A stretch of DNA of 45,507 nucleotides, from positions 1 through 45,507 of the forward strand of contig JAAYRH010000047.1 of the NCBI GenBank assembly GCA_012518835.1, read 5' to 3'. The translations under genes and the position numbers were made by a program. This DNA is from Aeromonadales bacterium (lineage in GTDB: Bacteria > Pseudomonadota > Gammaproteobacteria > Enterobacterales > Aeromonadaceae). Shown one piece after another: positions 11,004 to 19,490 of the stretch. The first letter of the stretch is position 1; each line of letters begins with the position of its first letter. The notes below the pieces were generated by a model, which was not told the origin of the DNA, did not search any database, and saw only the letters and a list, made by a program, of their open reading frames with translations.

Positions 11004-12269
11004 ATGAATCTTACTGAACTCAAGAATACCCCAGTATCTGAGCTGATAAAGCTTGGTGAAACTATGGGCTTAGAAAACCTAGCCCGTCTGCGTAAGCAAG
11101 ACATCATCTTTGCTATCCTTAAAGCTCATGCCAAAAGTGGTGCCGATATTTTTGGCGATGGCGTGTTAGAAATATTGCAGGACGGCTTTGGTTTTTTACG
11201 TAGCGCCGACTCGTCTTACTTGGCTGGCCCCGATGACATTTATGTCTCTCCTAGCCAAATTCGCCGCTTTAACTTGCGCACCGGTGATACTATCGCCGGT
11301 AAAATTCGTCCCCCTAAAGAAGGGGAACGTTATTTTGCTCTGCTAAAGATTAATCAAGTTAACTACGATCGCCCCGAAAACGCCCGCAACAAGATCCTCT
11401 TCGAGAACTTAACCCCCTTACACGCCAACGAGCGGATGCGCATGGAGCGCGGTAACGGTTCTACCGAAGACATTACTGCACGAGTATTGGATCTGGCTTC
11501 ACCCATTGGTAAAGGTCAGCGTGGGCTAATAGTGGCACCGCCTAAAGCGGGTAAAACCATGCTGCTGCAAAATATCGCCCAGAGCATTTCTTATAATCAT
11601 CCCGAGTGCGTGTTAATTGTATTGCTCATTGATGAGCGCCCTGAGGAAGTGACCGAGATGCAGCGTATGGTCAAAGGGGAAGTGATTGCTTCTACTTTTG
11701 ATGAGCCAGCGCAGCGTCACGTACAAGTAGCGGATATGGTGATAGAAAAAGCCAAGCGTCTGGTTGAGCATAAAAAAGACGTGGTCATTTTGCTTGACTC
11801 TATTACACGTTTAGCTCGTGCCTATAACACAGTGGTACCTTCTTCTGGCAAGGTGCTTACGGGTGGTGTAGATGCTAACGCCTTACACCGTCCTAAGCGC
11901 TTCTTTGGTGCGGCACGTAACGTAGAAGAAGGCGGCAGCTTAACGATTATTGCCACCGCGCTTGTAGAAACCGGCTCTAAGATGGATGACGTTATCTACG
12001 AAGAGTTTAAGGGTACCGGTAATATGGAATTACACCTGTCCCGCAAAATTGCCGAAAAGCGCGTTTATCCAGCGATTGATATTCCTCGCTCGGGCACCCG
12101 TCGTGAAGAGTTGCTGACCACCCCCGATGAGCTGCAAAAAATGTGGATTTTACGTAAAATTGTGCATCCCATGGGCGAAAGCGACAGTATCGAGTTCTTG
12201 TTAGATAAATTGGCCATGACCAAAACTAACGATGAATTCTTTGATGCGATGAAACGTCAACAAAAATAA
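11004..12269 (+). CDS. rho: Transcription termination factor Rho
   Basis: 421-residue hexameric RNA-dependent ATPase, close in length to E. coli Rho (419). The N-terminal helical domain (1-47) is followed by the cold-shock-like RNA-binding domain with DGFGFLR (60-66). The ATPase domain has the P-loop region APPKAGKT (178-185), Walker [14 protein letters not shown], the Q-loop/R-loop region with [14 protein letters not shown], and the conserved GTRREELL. The 143-nt leader (10861-11003) has no recognised gene; rho leaders are commonly autoregulated, but that is family knowledge and not visible here. No clear ribosome-binding site before the ATG. Confidence 0.98.
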   Translation: MNLTELKNTPVSELIKLGETMGLENLARLRKQDIIFAILKAHAKSGADIFGDGVLEILQDGFGFLRSADSSYLAGPDDIYVSPSQIRRFNLRTGDTIAGKIRPPKEGERYFALLKINQVNYDRPENARNKILFENLTPLHANERMRMERGNGSTEDITARVLDLASPIGKGQRGLIVAPPKAGKTMLLQNIAQSISYNHPECVLIVLLIDERPEEVTEMQRMVKGEVIASTFDEPAQRHVQVADMVIEKAKRLVEHKKDVVILLDSITRLARAYNTVVPSSGKVLTGGVDANALHRPKRFFGAARNVEEGGSLTIIATALVETGSKMDDVIYEEFKGTGNMELHLSRKIAEKRVYPAIDIPRSGTRREELLTTPDELQKMWILRKIVHPMGESDSIEFLLDKLAMTKTNDEFFDAMKRQQK

Positions 12270-12284
12270 CCATATTGCATTCAG

Positions 12285-12311
12285 AAACCGCGGCTGGTCC
12301 GCGGTTTTTTT
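12285..12311 (+). terminator. rho terminator
   Basis: Perfect 9-bp stem AAACCGCGG / CCGCGGTTT with a 5-nt loop and a T-run, 15 nt after the rho stop. Confidence 0.92.
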
Positions 12312-12378
12312 ATTGTTGATACAAGCCCTAAGTAACGGGGTATAATCTTGCCACTAAAAATACTCTTGGAATAAACCT

Positions 12379-13878
12379 ATGAAATATAAGGACTTGCGTG
12401 ACTTTATTACGCAGCTTGAAGCTCAAGGCGAACTCAAGCGTATTAAGCATGAGATAGATCCTTACTTAGAAATGACCGAGATTTGTGATCGTACGCTAAA
12501 AGCCGGTGGTCCCGCTTTGTTATTTGAAAACCCCAAAGGTCATAGCATGCCGGTGCTGGGTAACTTATTTGGCACTCCTAAACGAGTGGCAATGGGCATG
12601 GGCCAGCAAGATGTACAAGCATTGCGCGAAGTGGGTCGGTGGCTGTCTTATCTTAAAGAGCCTGAGCCGCCTAAAGGCTTAAAAGAGCTGATGGAAAAGC
12701 TGCCCATTTTTAAGCAAGTTCTCAATATGCCTACTAAGCGGTTGAAAAAAGCACCTTGCCAAGAAGTGGTTTTAGAAGGCGAGCAAGTAGACTTAACTCG
12801 GCTGCCCATTCAGCATTGCTGGCCTGGCGATGTGGCACCCCTAGTGACTTGGGGCTTAACCATTACTCGTGGACCTTATAAAAAGCGCCAAAATCTAGGT
12901 ATTTATCGCCAGCAGTTACTAGGCAAAAATAAGCTTATTATGCGCTGGTTGAGCCATCGAGGGGGGGCGCTGGATTTTAAAGAATGGCAAGAAGCTAATC
13001 CAGGGCAGCCTTATCCAGTCGCAGTGGCTTTAGGGGCTGATCCTGCAACTATCTTAGGCGCAGTCACGCCGGTGCCTGATACCCTGTCGGAATATGCCTT
13101 TGCGGGCTTATTACGCGGTAGTCGCACCGAAGTGGTGAAGTGCATTGGTAATGACTTAGATGTGCCCGCCAGCGCCGAAATTGTCTTAGAAGGCTATATA
13201 TATCCCAATGAACTGGCGCCCGAAGGCCCCTATGGTGATCACACCGGTTACTACAATGAAGTAGATGAGTTTCCGGTGTTTACTGTAGAGCGCATTACGC
13301 ATCGCCACGATGCCATTTATCATTCCACTTATACTGGTCGCCCACCCGATGAGCCAGCAATTTTAGGCGTGGCATTAAACGAAGTATTTGTGCCCATTTT
13401 GCAAAAGCAGTTTCCAGAAATTGTTGATTTCTATCTGCCACCTGAAGGGTGCTCCTATCGAATGGCAGTGGTCACCATTAAAAAACGTTACCCCGGTCAT
13501 GCTAAGCAAATAATGTTGGGTGTTTGGTCGTTTTTACGCCAGTTCATGTATACCAAATTTGTCATAGTCTGCGATGATGATGTGAATGCGCGCGACTGGA
13601 ATGATGTTATTTGGGCAATTACTACCCGCATGGATCCCGCGCGGGACACCACTCTAATAGAGCATACCCCTATTGATTATTTGGATTTTGCCTCACCGGT
13701 CTCTGGCCTAGGTTCCAAGATGGGGATGGATGCTACGAACAAGTGGCCTGGTGAGACAGAACGCGAGTGGGGTTGGCCCATCGTGATGAGCGACGAAGTT
13801 AAACAAAGAGTTGATAATTTATGGGACCAACTTGGGATCCTCGACTCCAGTGCTAAACAGAATGAATACAAAGGATAG
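12379..13878 (+). CDS. ubiD: 4-hydroxy-3-polyprenylbenzoate decarboxylase UbiD
   Basis: 499-residue prenylated-FMN-dependent decarboxylase that removes the carboxyl group of octaprenyl-hydroxybenzoate in ubiquinone synthesis. Close match in length and sequence to E. coli UbiD (497). Conserved blocks include the N-terminal [31 protein letters not shown], and [19 protein letters not shown] with the catalytic acidic residues, and then [10 protein letters not shown]. The cofactor is made by UbiX, whose gene is not in this window. fre follows after 2 nt; as a flavin reductase it could supply the FMNH2 that UbiX needs, though that link is inferred. Confidence 0.97.
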   Translation: MKYKDLRDFITQLEAQGELKRIKHEIDPYLEMTEICDRTLKAGGPALLFENPKGHSMPVLGNLFGTPKRVAMGMGQQDVQALREVGRWLSYLKEPEPPKGLKELMEKLPIFKQVLNMPTKRLKKAPCQEVVLEGEQVDLTRLPIQHCWPGDVAPLVTWGLTITRGPYKKRQNLGIYRQQLLGKNKLIMRWLSHRGGALDFKEWQEANPGQPYPVAVALGADPATILGAVTPVPDTLSEYAFAGLLRGSRTEVVKCIGNDLDVPASAEIVLEGYIYPNELAPEGPYGDHTGYYNEVDEFPVFTVERITHRHDAIYHSTYTGRPPDEPAILGVALNEVFVPILQKQFPEIVDFYLPPEGCSYRMAVVTIKKRYPGHAKQIMLGVWSFLRQFMYTKFVIVCDDDVNARDWNDVIWAITTRMDPARDTTLIEHTPIDYLDFASPVSGLGSKMGMDATNKWPGETEREWGWPIVMSDEVKQRVDNLWDQLGILDSSAKQNEYKG

Positions 13879-13880
13879 TC

Positions 13881-14579
13881 ATGCAGAACGTAACATGTAG
13901 TGTGCAAGCCCTAGAAGAAATGGCAGAAACCCTCTGGTATGTGCGATTAAAGCCCGAGGTTGTCGTGGACTTTCTTCCTGGTCAGTATGTATTGGTGGTG
14001 ATGGCTGAGGATGATAAGCGACCATTTTCGATTGCCAATAATATGACCGATGAAGGAATAGTAGAGCTGCACATTGGTGCTACTCCTGATAATACCTATG
14101 CCATGCAAGTATTAAAGCGCATGCAAGATCAGGGACAAATTGAATTACAGTTTCCTGCAGGAAAAGCACACTTGCGTCCTGAATCACCACGGCCCGTAAT
14201 CTTAATGGCCGGTGGTACAGGCTTTGCTTATACCCGCTCTATTTTGCAGCAGATGTTAGCCGACGGCTTACAACAGCCGGTGTTTTTATACTGGGGGGTG
14301 CGCTTTGATGAGCATTTGTATGCCGACGAAGAAATGAAAGCGTGGGCCGAGCAACATGAACACTTGAGCTATATTCCCGTAGTGCAAAATGCCGGTGAGG
14401 GCTGGCAGGGACGCACCGGATTAGTGCATGAAGCGATTATGGAAGACTTTCCAAGCTTAGCGGATTATGACGTTTATATCGCTGGACGCTTTGAAATGGC
14501 TGGCGTGGCGCGCGAAGCCTTTAAAAAACAAGGTTTGGTGCCTGAACAGCTGATAGGCGATGCCTTCGAGTTCATTTAA
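13881..14579 (+). CDS. fre: NAD(P)H-flavin reductase Fre
   Basis: 232-residue ferredoxin-reductase-family enzyme that reduces free FMN/FAD/riboflavin with NAD(P)H. The flavin-binding RPFSIAN (47-53) and the nicotinamide-binding MAGGTGFAYTRS (109-120) are visible, and length matches E. coli Fre (233). The gene order ubiD-fre is the same as in E. coli. Here the 2-nt spacing implies one transcript, ending at the hairpin 14587-14614. LuxG is a close relative, but no lux genes are near, so Fre is the better name. Confidence 0.95.
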   Translation: MQNVTCSVQALEEMAETLWYVRLKPEVVVDFLPGQYVLVVMAEDDKRPFSIANNMTDEGIVELHIGATPDNTYAMQVLKRMQDQGQIELQFPAGKAHLRPESPRPVILMAGGTGFAYTRSILQQMLADGLQQPVFLYWGVRFDEHLYADEEMKAWAEQHEHLSYIPVVQNAGEGWQGRTGLVHEAIMEDFPSLADYDVYIAGRFEMAGVAREAFKKQGLVPEQLIGDAFEFI

Positions 14580-14586
14580 GCTATAA

Positions 14587-14614
14587 CAGCAGGGAGCTAA
14601 GGCTCCCTCTGTTT
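14587..14614. terminator. Terminator between fre and ubiK
   Basis: AGGGAGC / GCTCCCT stem (14591-14608) with a TAAG loop, extended by CAG / CTG with a one-base bulge and followed by TTT. It lies between the convergent fre and ubiK genes and may serve both. Confidence 0.75.
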
Positions 14615-14627
14615 CATCACACTTAGC

Positions 14628-14900
14628 TTAAGACTGCGTTGAATCATCGTTAGCAGGCTTAAGCTGCTCTTCTAGCAATATTAGCTTAGCTTCCATTTCG
14701 TTAAGCTTTTCTCGGGTGCGTAGCAACACCTTGGTTTGCACATCAAACTCTTCTCGCGTCACCATATCCAGCTTGCCTAATTGTGCCTGTAACACGGTAC
14801 GGATGCGCTTTTCTGCTTCTTCGCCCATATTTTTAATGCTGCTAGGCATGCTATTTTGAATTTGTTTGGCGATATCTTCGAGTTTTTTTGGATCTAGCAT
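14628..14900 (-). CDS. ubiK: Ubiquinone biosynthesis accessory factor UbiK
   Basis: 90-residue protein of the BMFP/YqiC family. UbiK binds UbiJ and stimulates aerobic ubiquinone synthesis, probably by presenting lipid intermediates to the Ubi complex. It begins [14 protein letters not shown], has an amphipathic helix in the first half, and a clear coiled coil at about 55-82 ([22 protein letters not shown]), which in YqiC mediates trimerisation. A good AAGGAG site lies 6 nt before the ATG. It stands alone on the minus strand, convergent with fre, and shares the window with its partner ubiJ. Confidence 0.9.
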   Translation of the reverse strand: MLDPKKLEDIAKQIQNSMPSSIKNMGEEAEKRIRTVLQAQLGKLDMVTREEFDVQTKVLLRTREKLNEMEAKLILLEEQLKPANDDSTQS

Positions 14901-15049
14901 ACTGCTCTCCTTTGCCTATAATCGGCATGGTTACGAAATAAGATTGCGACATAATTTCGCCGATAACGGAATTATCATCGAGTTTGCTGAGCATTGTGCC
15001 ATGAAAGTTTAGCGCTGAGGATAAGCAAGCACAATTGAGCGACTTTCTC

Positions 15050-15934
15050 TTAACTGGGATCGAGTGCGGTATGCTGAAACGCTAAGATCAAGGGATCGTT
15101 GAGGCGTTTTTTTAGTAAGCACACGCCCACTTCAATGGACTTAAGAGCAGGGCTAGGCGAGAGCAGTCGCACTTTATTACCCAGTGGGCTGTGATCAATG
15201 ACTACCCGAGGGACTACACCAATGCCAAACCCTAGCGCCACCATACTAATAATGGCTTCGTTGCCGGCCACTTCTGCATAAATATTTGGATTAATGCCTT
15301 TGGTTTTAAACCACTGATTAGCTCGTTTACGCGCTACTCCTTGTTGAGACACAATAACGGGCATTTTCTGCCAATCTAGCGGCCGTTGTTCTAATAAGTC
15401 GGTGATAGGGCCGGGCGTGGCGGGCGCAATAAATACCATAGGTACGGTTTGTAAGTTAATAAAATGTACTTTAGCAGGCAGCGCATCAGGGCGCGCTGCA
15501 ATCGCCAGTTCACTTTCATCTTCTAGTATTTTTTCAATAGCTAAGGCAGGATCGCCGGTTTCTAAGCGAATTTCTGAATTAGGGTAACGATTGCGAAAGC
15601 GCTCTAATATATTGGGCAATAAAAAGTAACTCGCCGTTACTGAGCAATAGACGCGCAATCGTCCTTGTAGGCTATTGTCCCCTTGTTTAAGAGTATGTTT
15701 AAGCTGCTGCCACTCACTTAACCAATGCATCGCAAACTGCTGTAAACGCAGCCCATCGGAGGTGAGGGTCACGGTGCGGTTGTCGCGAATAAATAAAGCA
15801 CAGCTGGTTTCCTGCTCTAGGCGCTGAATTGCCCGACTTAAAGTAGAAGGGCTAACCGCTAATGCATCGGCAGTATGACCAAAATGCAGGCTGTGACTTA
15901 AATGCACAAATAATTCAAGATGACGAAAGTCCAC
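15050..15934 (-). CDS. ilvY: LysR-type regulator IlvY
   Basis: 294-residue LysR-family activator of ilvC, which responds to acetolactate/acetohydroxybutyrate. The N-terminal winged helix matches E. coli IlvY (DFRHLELFVHLSHSLHFG, then SPSTLSRAIQRLE). The effector domain follows from about residue 90. I set the start at GTG 15934 because AAGGA lies 7 nt upstream and the protein then begins at the family N-terminus. Reading further upstream to 16000 would add 22 residues encoded by a repeat element and has no family support. It is divergent from ilvC, the classical arrangement. Confidence 0.93.
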   Translation of the reverse strand: MDFRHLELFVHLSHSLHFGHTADALAVSPSTLSRAIQRLEQETSCALFIRDNRTVTLTSDGLRLQQFAMHWLSEWQQLKHTLKQGDNSLQGRLRVYCSVTASYFLLPNILERFRNRYPNSEIRLETGDPALAIEKILEDESELAIAARPDALPAKVHFINLQTVPMVFIAPATPGPITDLLEQRPLDWQKMPVIVSQQGVARKRANQWFKTKGINPNIYAEVAGNEAIISMVALGFGIGVVPRVVIDHSPLGNKVRLLSPSPALKSIEVGVCLLKKRLNDPLILAFQHTALDPS

Positions 15935-15972
15935 GGCGTTTTCCTTGAGCGAAAAGAAATAAGACAAAAGCG

Positions 15973-16140
15973 TTTTGCCACGGAATCCACGGAAGAACAC
16001 GGAAAAATAGTGATCAAACCTGCAAATAATTTAATGGCTAGATCTAAATAGCGACTCTTAGCTTCGCTCTTGGGTTTTATCAACAAGTGCTCTTTTTGAT
16101 CTTAGCTCGCCTTGATTTTTCCGTGGGTTCCGTGGCAAGA
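15973..16140. repeat. CCACGGAA inverted-repeat element, copy A (ilvY/ilvC)
   Basis: About 168 bp with long terminal inverted repeats. The left end reads TTTGCCACGGAATCCACGG, then AAGAACACGGAAAAAT. The reverse complement of the right end reads TTGCCACGGAACCCACGGAA, then AAAT. The interior (~105 bp) shows no coding frame. Nothing like a transposase is present, so it is a miniature, possibly mobilisable element or a large REP-like structure. It fills almost half of the 379-bp region between ilvY and ilvC, starting 38 nt upstream of the ilvY start codon. Copies B (17883-18070) and C (18996-19028) are nearby. Confidence 0.75.
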
Positions 16141-16184
16141 AGATCTTGGATCTTAGTTACTGGATATCTGGCGTTGTTGCTTTC

Positions 16185-16201
16185 GTTGCATAAAGTGCAA
16201 C
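16185..16201. promoter_or_regulatory. Candidate IlvY operator (dyad)
   Basis: GTTGCA-TAAAG-TGCAAC is a perfect 6-bp dyad with a 5-bp centre in the control region between ilvY and ilvC. LysR regulators bind short interrupted dyads in divergent promoter regions, and E. coli IlvY binds tandem operators there. Assignment to IlvY is inferred from position and symmetry. Confidence 0.5.
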
Positions 16202-16223
16202 ACTCTATTTCGAATATATCATT

Positions 16224-16251
16224 TTAAGCAATGCTCTGCTTAAGGTATAGT
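16224..16251 (+). promoter_or_regulatory. Candidate ilvC promoter with second dyad
   Basis: TTAAGCA-N6-TGCTTAA (16224-16243) is a perfect 7-bp dyad, followed at once by a good -10 element TATAGT (16246-16251). The -35 region is poor (TTTAAG), as expected for an activator-dependent promoter. The dyad covers the -35 to -10 spacer and could be a second regulator site. Confidence 0.4.
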
Positions 16252-16313
16252 GGTTGGGTAATCACCGCTAACGGTGCAGGAATTTATACTAAACGGATTA
16301 ATTGGAGCATGTA

Positions 16314-17801
16314 ATGGCGACTAACTATTTCAATACCTTGAATCTGCGTCAGCAGTTAGAACAACTCGGCAAATGTCGTTTTATGAACCGCAGCGAGTTT
16401 GCTGATGGCTGTGATTACCTAAAAGGCAAAAAAGTCGTCATCGTCGGTTGTGGCGCTCAAGGTCTTAACCAAGGCTTGAACATGCGAGATTCTGGCCTAG
16501 ACGTTGCCTATGCACTGCGTGCTGAAGCCATTGCCGAACAGCGTCAATCTTTTAAGCAAGCCACCGAAAACGGTTTTAAAGTAGGTACTTATGAAGAGCT
16601 GATCCCTACCGCTGATTTAGTGATGAACTTAACGCCAGACAAGCAGCATACCTCTGCTGTTAATGCCGTTATGCCATTAATGAAAGCCGGTGCTGCACTG
16701 GGTTACTCTCATGGTTTCAACATTGTTGAAGAAGGCATGGTGATCCGTGACGATATTACCGTGGTTATGGTGGCGCCTAAGTGTCCTGGTACTGAAGTGC
16801 GTGAAGAATATAAGCGTGGCTTTGGCGTACCTACTCTGATTGCCGTTCACCCCGAGAACGATGCTAAAGGCGAAGGTTTGGCTATTGCTAAAGCATGGGC
16901 TTCAGCTACCGGTGGTGACCGTGCTGGCGTACTAGAGTCTTCTTTTGTTGCCGAAGTTAAGTCTGACTTGATGGGCGAGCAAACCATTTTGTGCGGTATG
17001 CTGCAGGCGGGCGCTATTTTAGCCCACGAGAAAATGGTTGCTGAAGGCATTGATGCCGGTTATGCCGGTAAGCTGATCCAGTTTGGCTGGGAAACCATTA
17101 CCGAAGCGCTAAAGCAGGGTGGTATTACCAACATGATGAACCGTCTGTCTAATCCTGCAAAAATCAAAGCCTTTGATATGGCGGAAGAGCTGAAAGAGCT
17201 GATGCAGCCCTTGTTCTACAAGCATATGGACGACATTATCAGCGGTGACTTCTCAGCCGGCATGATGGCTGACTGGGCCAATGATGATAAGAACCTACTG
17301 ACGTGGCGCGAAGAAACTGCCGACACTAGCTTCGAGCAGTATCCTAACACCGACGTCGCCATTGACGAGCAAGAATATTTCGATAACGCGATTTTGCTGG
17401 TTGCCATGGTAAAAGCAGGTGTTGAACTGGCCTTTGATGCTATGGTTGAGTCAGGCATTATTGATGAGTCTGCTTACTATGAGTCGCTGCATGAGCTGCC
17501 TTTAATTGCGAATACTGTTGCTCGTAAGCGTTTGTATGAAATGAACGTAGTTATTTCTGACACCGCTGAATACGGTAACTACTTGTTTGCCAACGCCGCA
17601 GTACCTTTGCTGCGCGAGCACTTTATGCCTAAAGTAAGCACCGATGTTATTGGTAAGGGCTTGAAAGTAGAGTCTAACTCCGTTGACAACCGTCGCTTGA
17701 TTGAAGTAAACGAAGCTATTCAGTCGCACCCTGTAGAGATCATTGGTAAAACCCTGCGCTCTTACATGACCGACATGAAAAACATCGCCGTTGGCGGTTA
17801 A
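16314..17801 (+). CDS. ilvC: Ketol-acid reductoisomerase (class II)
   Basis: 495-residue NADPH- and Mg-dependent enzyme that converts acetolactate to dihydroxyisovalerate (and the isoleucine homologue) in branched-chain amino-acid synthesis. It is the long, class II type like E. coli IlvC (491), with a duplicated C-terminal knotted domain. The Rossmann motif is [14 protein letters not shown] (41-54). Conserved stretches include [47 protein letters not shown] and [18 protein letters not shown] 16314 gives the family start ([14 protein letters not shown]) with GGAG at 16304-16307. A TTG at 16302 is not used. A terminator follows at 17839. Confidence 0.97.
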   Translation: MATNYFNTLNLRQQLEQLGKCRFMNRSEFADGCDYLKGKKVVIVGCGAQGLNQGLNMRDSGLDVAYALRAEAIAEQRQSFKQATENGFKVGTYEELIPTADLVMNLTPDKQHTSAVNAVMPLMKAGAALGYSHGFNIVEEGMVIRDDITVVMVAPKCPGTEVREEYKRGFGVPTLIAVHPENDAKGEGLAIAKAWASATGGDRAGVLESSFVAEVKSDLMGEQTILCGMLQAGAILAHEKMVAEGIDAGYAGKLIQFGWETITEALKQGGITNMMNRLSNPAKIKAFDMAEELKELMQPLFYKHMDDIISGDFSAGMMADWANDDKNLLTWREETADTSFEQYPNTDVAIDEQEYFDNAILLVAMVKAGVELAFDAMVESGIIDESAYYESLHELPLIANTVARKRLYEMNVVISDTAEYGNYLFANAAVPLLREHFMPKVSTDVIGKGLKVESNSVDNRRLIEVNEAIQSHPVEIIGKTLRSYMTDMKNIAVGG

Positions 17802-17838
17802 TCGCCAATAGTTAAGTCTGACTTAACTAATGCGTGAT

Positions 17839-17867
17839 AAAAAAGGGAGCTTCGGCTCCCTTTTTTG
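17839..17867 (+). terminator. ilvC terminator
   Basis: Stem GGGAGC (17845-17850) / GCTCCC (17855-17860) closed by a stable TTCG tetraloop, with an A-run before and a T-run after. It is 37 nt past the ilvC stop. Confidence 0.93.
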
Positions 17868-17882
17868 TTTTTAAATAACCCC

Positions 17883-18070
17883 TTTGCCACGGAGTCCACG
17901 AAAGGACACGGAAAAATAGAGATCAGATCTGAAAGAGCCAAAGCTGTCTAAATTGTAAGAACTAAGCACCAGAGTTGTTAGAGGGCAGCTCTTAACATTG
18001 ACAGGATCTTGTCACTGGTTGATCTTATCCCAGCTTAATTTTTCCGCGTCTTCTGCGTTCTTCCGTTGCA
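17883..18070. repeat. CCACGGAA inverted-repeat element, copy B
   Basis: About 188 bp between the ilvC terminator and the tcdA promoter. The left end reads TTTGCCACGGAGTCCACG and continues to GGACACGGAAAAATAG. The reverse complement of the right end reads TGCAACGGAAGAACGCAG, then AAGACGCGGAAAAATT. Both ends resemble copy A (15973-16140), while the interior is mostly different. No reading frame of note. It occupies most of the 368-bp gap between ilvC and tcdA. Confidence 0.65.
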
Positions 18071-18136
18071 GATAGGTTCTGGTCTTAGCTCTTAATCATG
18101 GCTGGTACACCAGAATTCCCTAATCTTGGAGTGAGT

Positions 18137-18145
18137 TGATATACT
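18137..18145 (+). promoter_or_regulatory. Candidate tcdA promoter (extended -10)
   Basis: TGATATACT fits an extended -10 element (TGn plus a near-consensus TATACT), 24 nt upstream of the tcdA ATG. No good -35 is seen, which such promoters can do without. An AGGGGAG ribosome-binding site follows at 18158-18164. Confidence 0.4.
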
Positions 18146-18169
18146 GACCCCACATTTAGGGGAGTAACT

Positions 18170-18964
18170 ATGAGTTTTGAGCAACGTTTTGGCGGCATAG
18201 CGCGGTTGTATGGTGAGGACGCTTTGACCATCTTTGCCCAGTCCCATGTGTGTGTATTAGGGATTGGTGGGGTAGGTAGCTGGGCGGCAGAGGCGCTGGC
18301 ACGCTCCGGTATTGGTGCTATTACGTTATTGGATATGGACGATATTTGTATTACCAATACCAATCGGCAAATCCATGCCTTACAAAACCAGATTGGCCAG
18401 CAAAAAATTGAGGCCATGGCCGAGCGTATTGCGCTTATTAATCCTGACTGTCGAGTAACACTGGTGGATGACTTTATTAGTGCCGATAATCAAGCCCAAT
18501 ATTTACTGCAAGATTTTGATTATGTGCTAGATGCTATTGATTCTGTCACTGCCAAGGCGGCGTTAATCGCTTTTTGTAAACGCAATAAGATCCCCGTGAT
18601 CACCGCCGGTGCTGCCGGTGGTTTGGTGGATCCTACTCAGATCCAGATCCGTGATCTTACTAAGACCATCCAAGATCCCTTAGCCGCTAAAGTACGTAAT
18701 CAGCTGCGTCGCCATTATAATTTTAGTAAAAATCCGAAACGAAAGTTTGGTGTAGATTGTGTATTCTCTGCCGAGCAGGCTCGTTATCCTGATGGCAGCG
18801 GCGGTATTTGTAACAGCAAACCCAGTTTAGATGGCACCATGAAAATGGATTGTGCCACCGGCTTTGGTGCTATTACCCATATTACCGCCACCTTTGGTTT
18901 TTTTATGGTGAGCCGAGTGCTCGCAAAGTTAGCGACTAAGAAAGCGGTAAGCGGTCAGCCTTAA
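18170..18964 (+). CDS. tcdA: tRNA threonylcarbamoyladenosine dehydratase TcdA (CsdL)
   Basis: 264-residue E1/MoeB-like ATP-dependent enzyme that cyclises t6A37 in ANN-decoding tRNAs to cyclic t6A. The nucleotide-binding GIGGVGSWAAEALARSG (31-47) and the E1-type LLDMDDICITNTNRQ and DAIDSVTAK motifs are clear. GVDCVFSAEQ and the C-terminal GFGAITHITATFGF match the CsdL family. It faces csdE-csdA, whose products deliver sulfur and are needed for TcdA activity in E. coli, so the cluster is functionally coherent although split over two strands. Start set by AGGGGAG, 5 nt before the ATG. Confidence 0.95.
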   Translation: MSFEQRFGGIARLYGEDALTIFAQSHVCVLGIGGVGSWAAEALARSGIGAITLLDMDDICITNTNRQIHALQNQIGQQKIEAMAERIALINPDCRVTLVDDFISADNQAQYLLQDFDYVLDAIDSVTAKAALIAFCKRNKIPVITAGAAGGLVDPTQIQIRDLTKTIQDPLAAKVRNQLRRHYNFSKNPKRKFGVDCVFSAEQARYPDGSGGICNSKPSLDGTMKMDCATGFGAITHITATFGFFMVSRVLAKLATKKAVSGQP

Positions 18965-18995
18965 GCCATCAGCAAGATCAAAACCCAAAATATTT

Positions 18996-19028
18996 TTTGC
19001 CACGGAATCCACGGAACCCACAGAAAAA
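18996..19028. repeat. CCACGGAA repeat, single-ended copy C
   Basis: TTTGCCACGGAATCCACGG, then AACCCACAGAAAAA, is nearly identical to the terminal repeat of copy A (15973-16140). No opposite-facing partner was found before csdE, so it looks like a solo end. It lies between the convergent tcdA and csdE genes. Confidence 0.65.
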
Positions 19029-19073
19029 GCAAACAAGTTTTTTATGTTTAGTTATTAACTGACCGCTGAAAGC

Positions 19074-19490
19074 TTACAGCGTACAGCTTTTTTTAATAGC
19101 GCTAACCACGGCTCTTAAACCGTTGCCGCGGGAGGGGCTCAAGTGATTAAGCAGTTGTAGATCGTTAAAGTACGCTTCTATATCAAAGGCTTGGATCTGC
19201 TCAGCGGTTTTATTATTCAACGCCGCTAAAACTGTCGCCATTAAGCCTTTTACGATACGGGCCTCTGAATCACAGGTAAACTGCCAGCGGTCATCATTAT
19301 CTTGTTGGCTCACCAGCCAGGCTTGGCTTTCGCAACCGTAAATAGCATTGGCTGCGGTTTTTTCCTCGGTAGGCAAGGGCGGTAACTGTTTACCTAAGCT
19401 GATGAGTGTTTTATAACGCTCAGCCCAGCCGTGAGCAGAGGCAAATAAAGTACGGATTTCGTGCTCGGTAATGCTATGACCAAAAGGCAT
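19074..19490 (-). CDS. csdE: Cysteine desulfuration protein CsdE (SufE family)
   Basis: 138-residue sulfur-acceptor protein of the SufE/CsdE family. The active cysteine is Cys53 in YGCESQAWL, which takes persulfide sulfur from CsdA and passes it on. The family stretches F-SEARIVKGL and NHLSPSRGNGLRAV are present. Its start codon overlaps the csdA stop, so CsdA and CsdE are translationally coupled and probably form a complex. The neighbouring tcdA points to the Csd branch rather than to the SUF Fe-S assembly system, and no suf genes are here. Confidence 0.92.
   Translation of the reverse strand: MPFGHSITEHEIRTLFASAHGWAERYKTLISLGKQLPPLPTEEKTAANAIYGCESQAWLVSQQDNDDRWQFTCDSEARIVKGLMATVLAALNNKTAEQIQAFDIEAYFNDLQLLNHLSPSRGNGLRAVVSAIKKSCTL

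Noticed and set aside
12961-12967. G7 run in ubiD as a phase-variation site
   Set aside because: It is short, encodes ordinary Gly codons in a conserved motif of an important gene, and has no flanking sign of switching.
15935-16000. 22-residue N-terminal extension of IlvY
   Set aside because: It is encoded partly by the CCACGGAA repeat, lacks family support, and a GTG with a good ribosome-binding site at 15934 gives the normal start.
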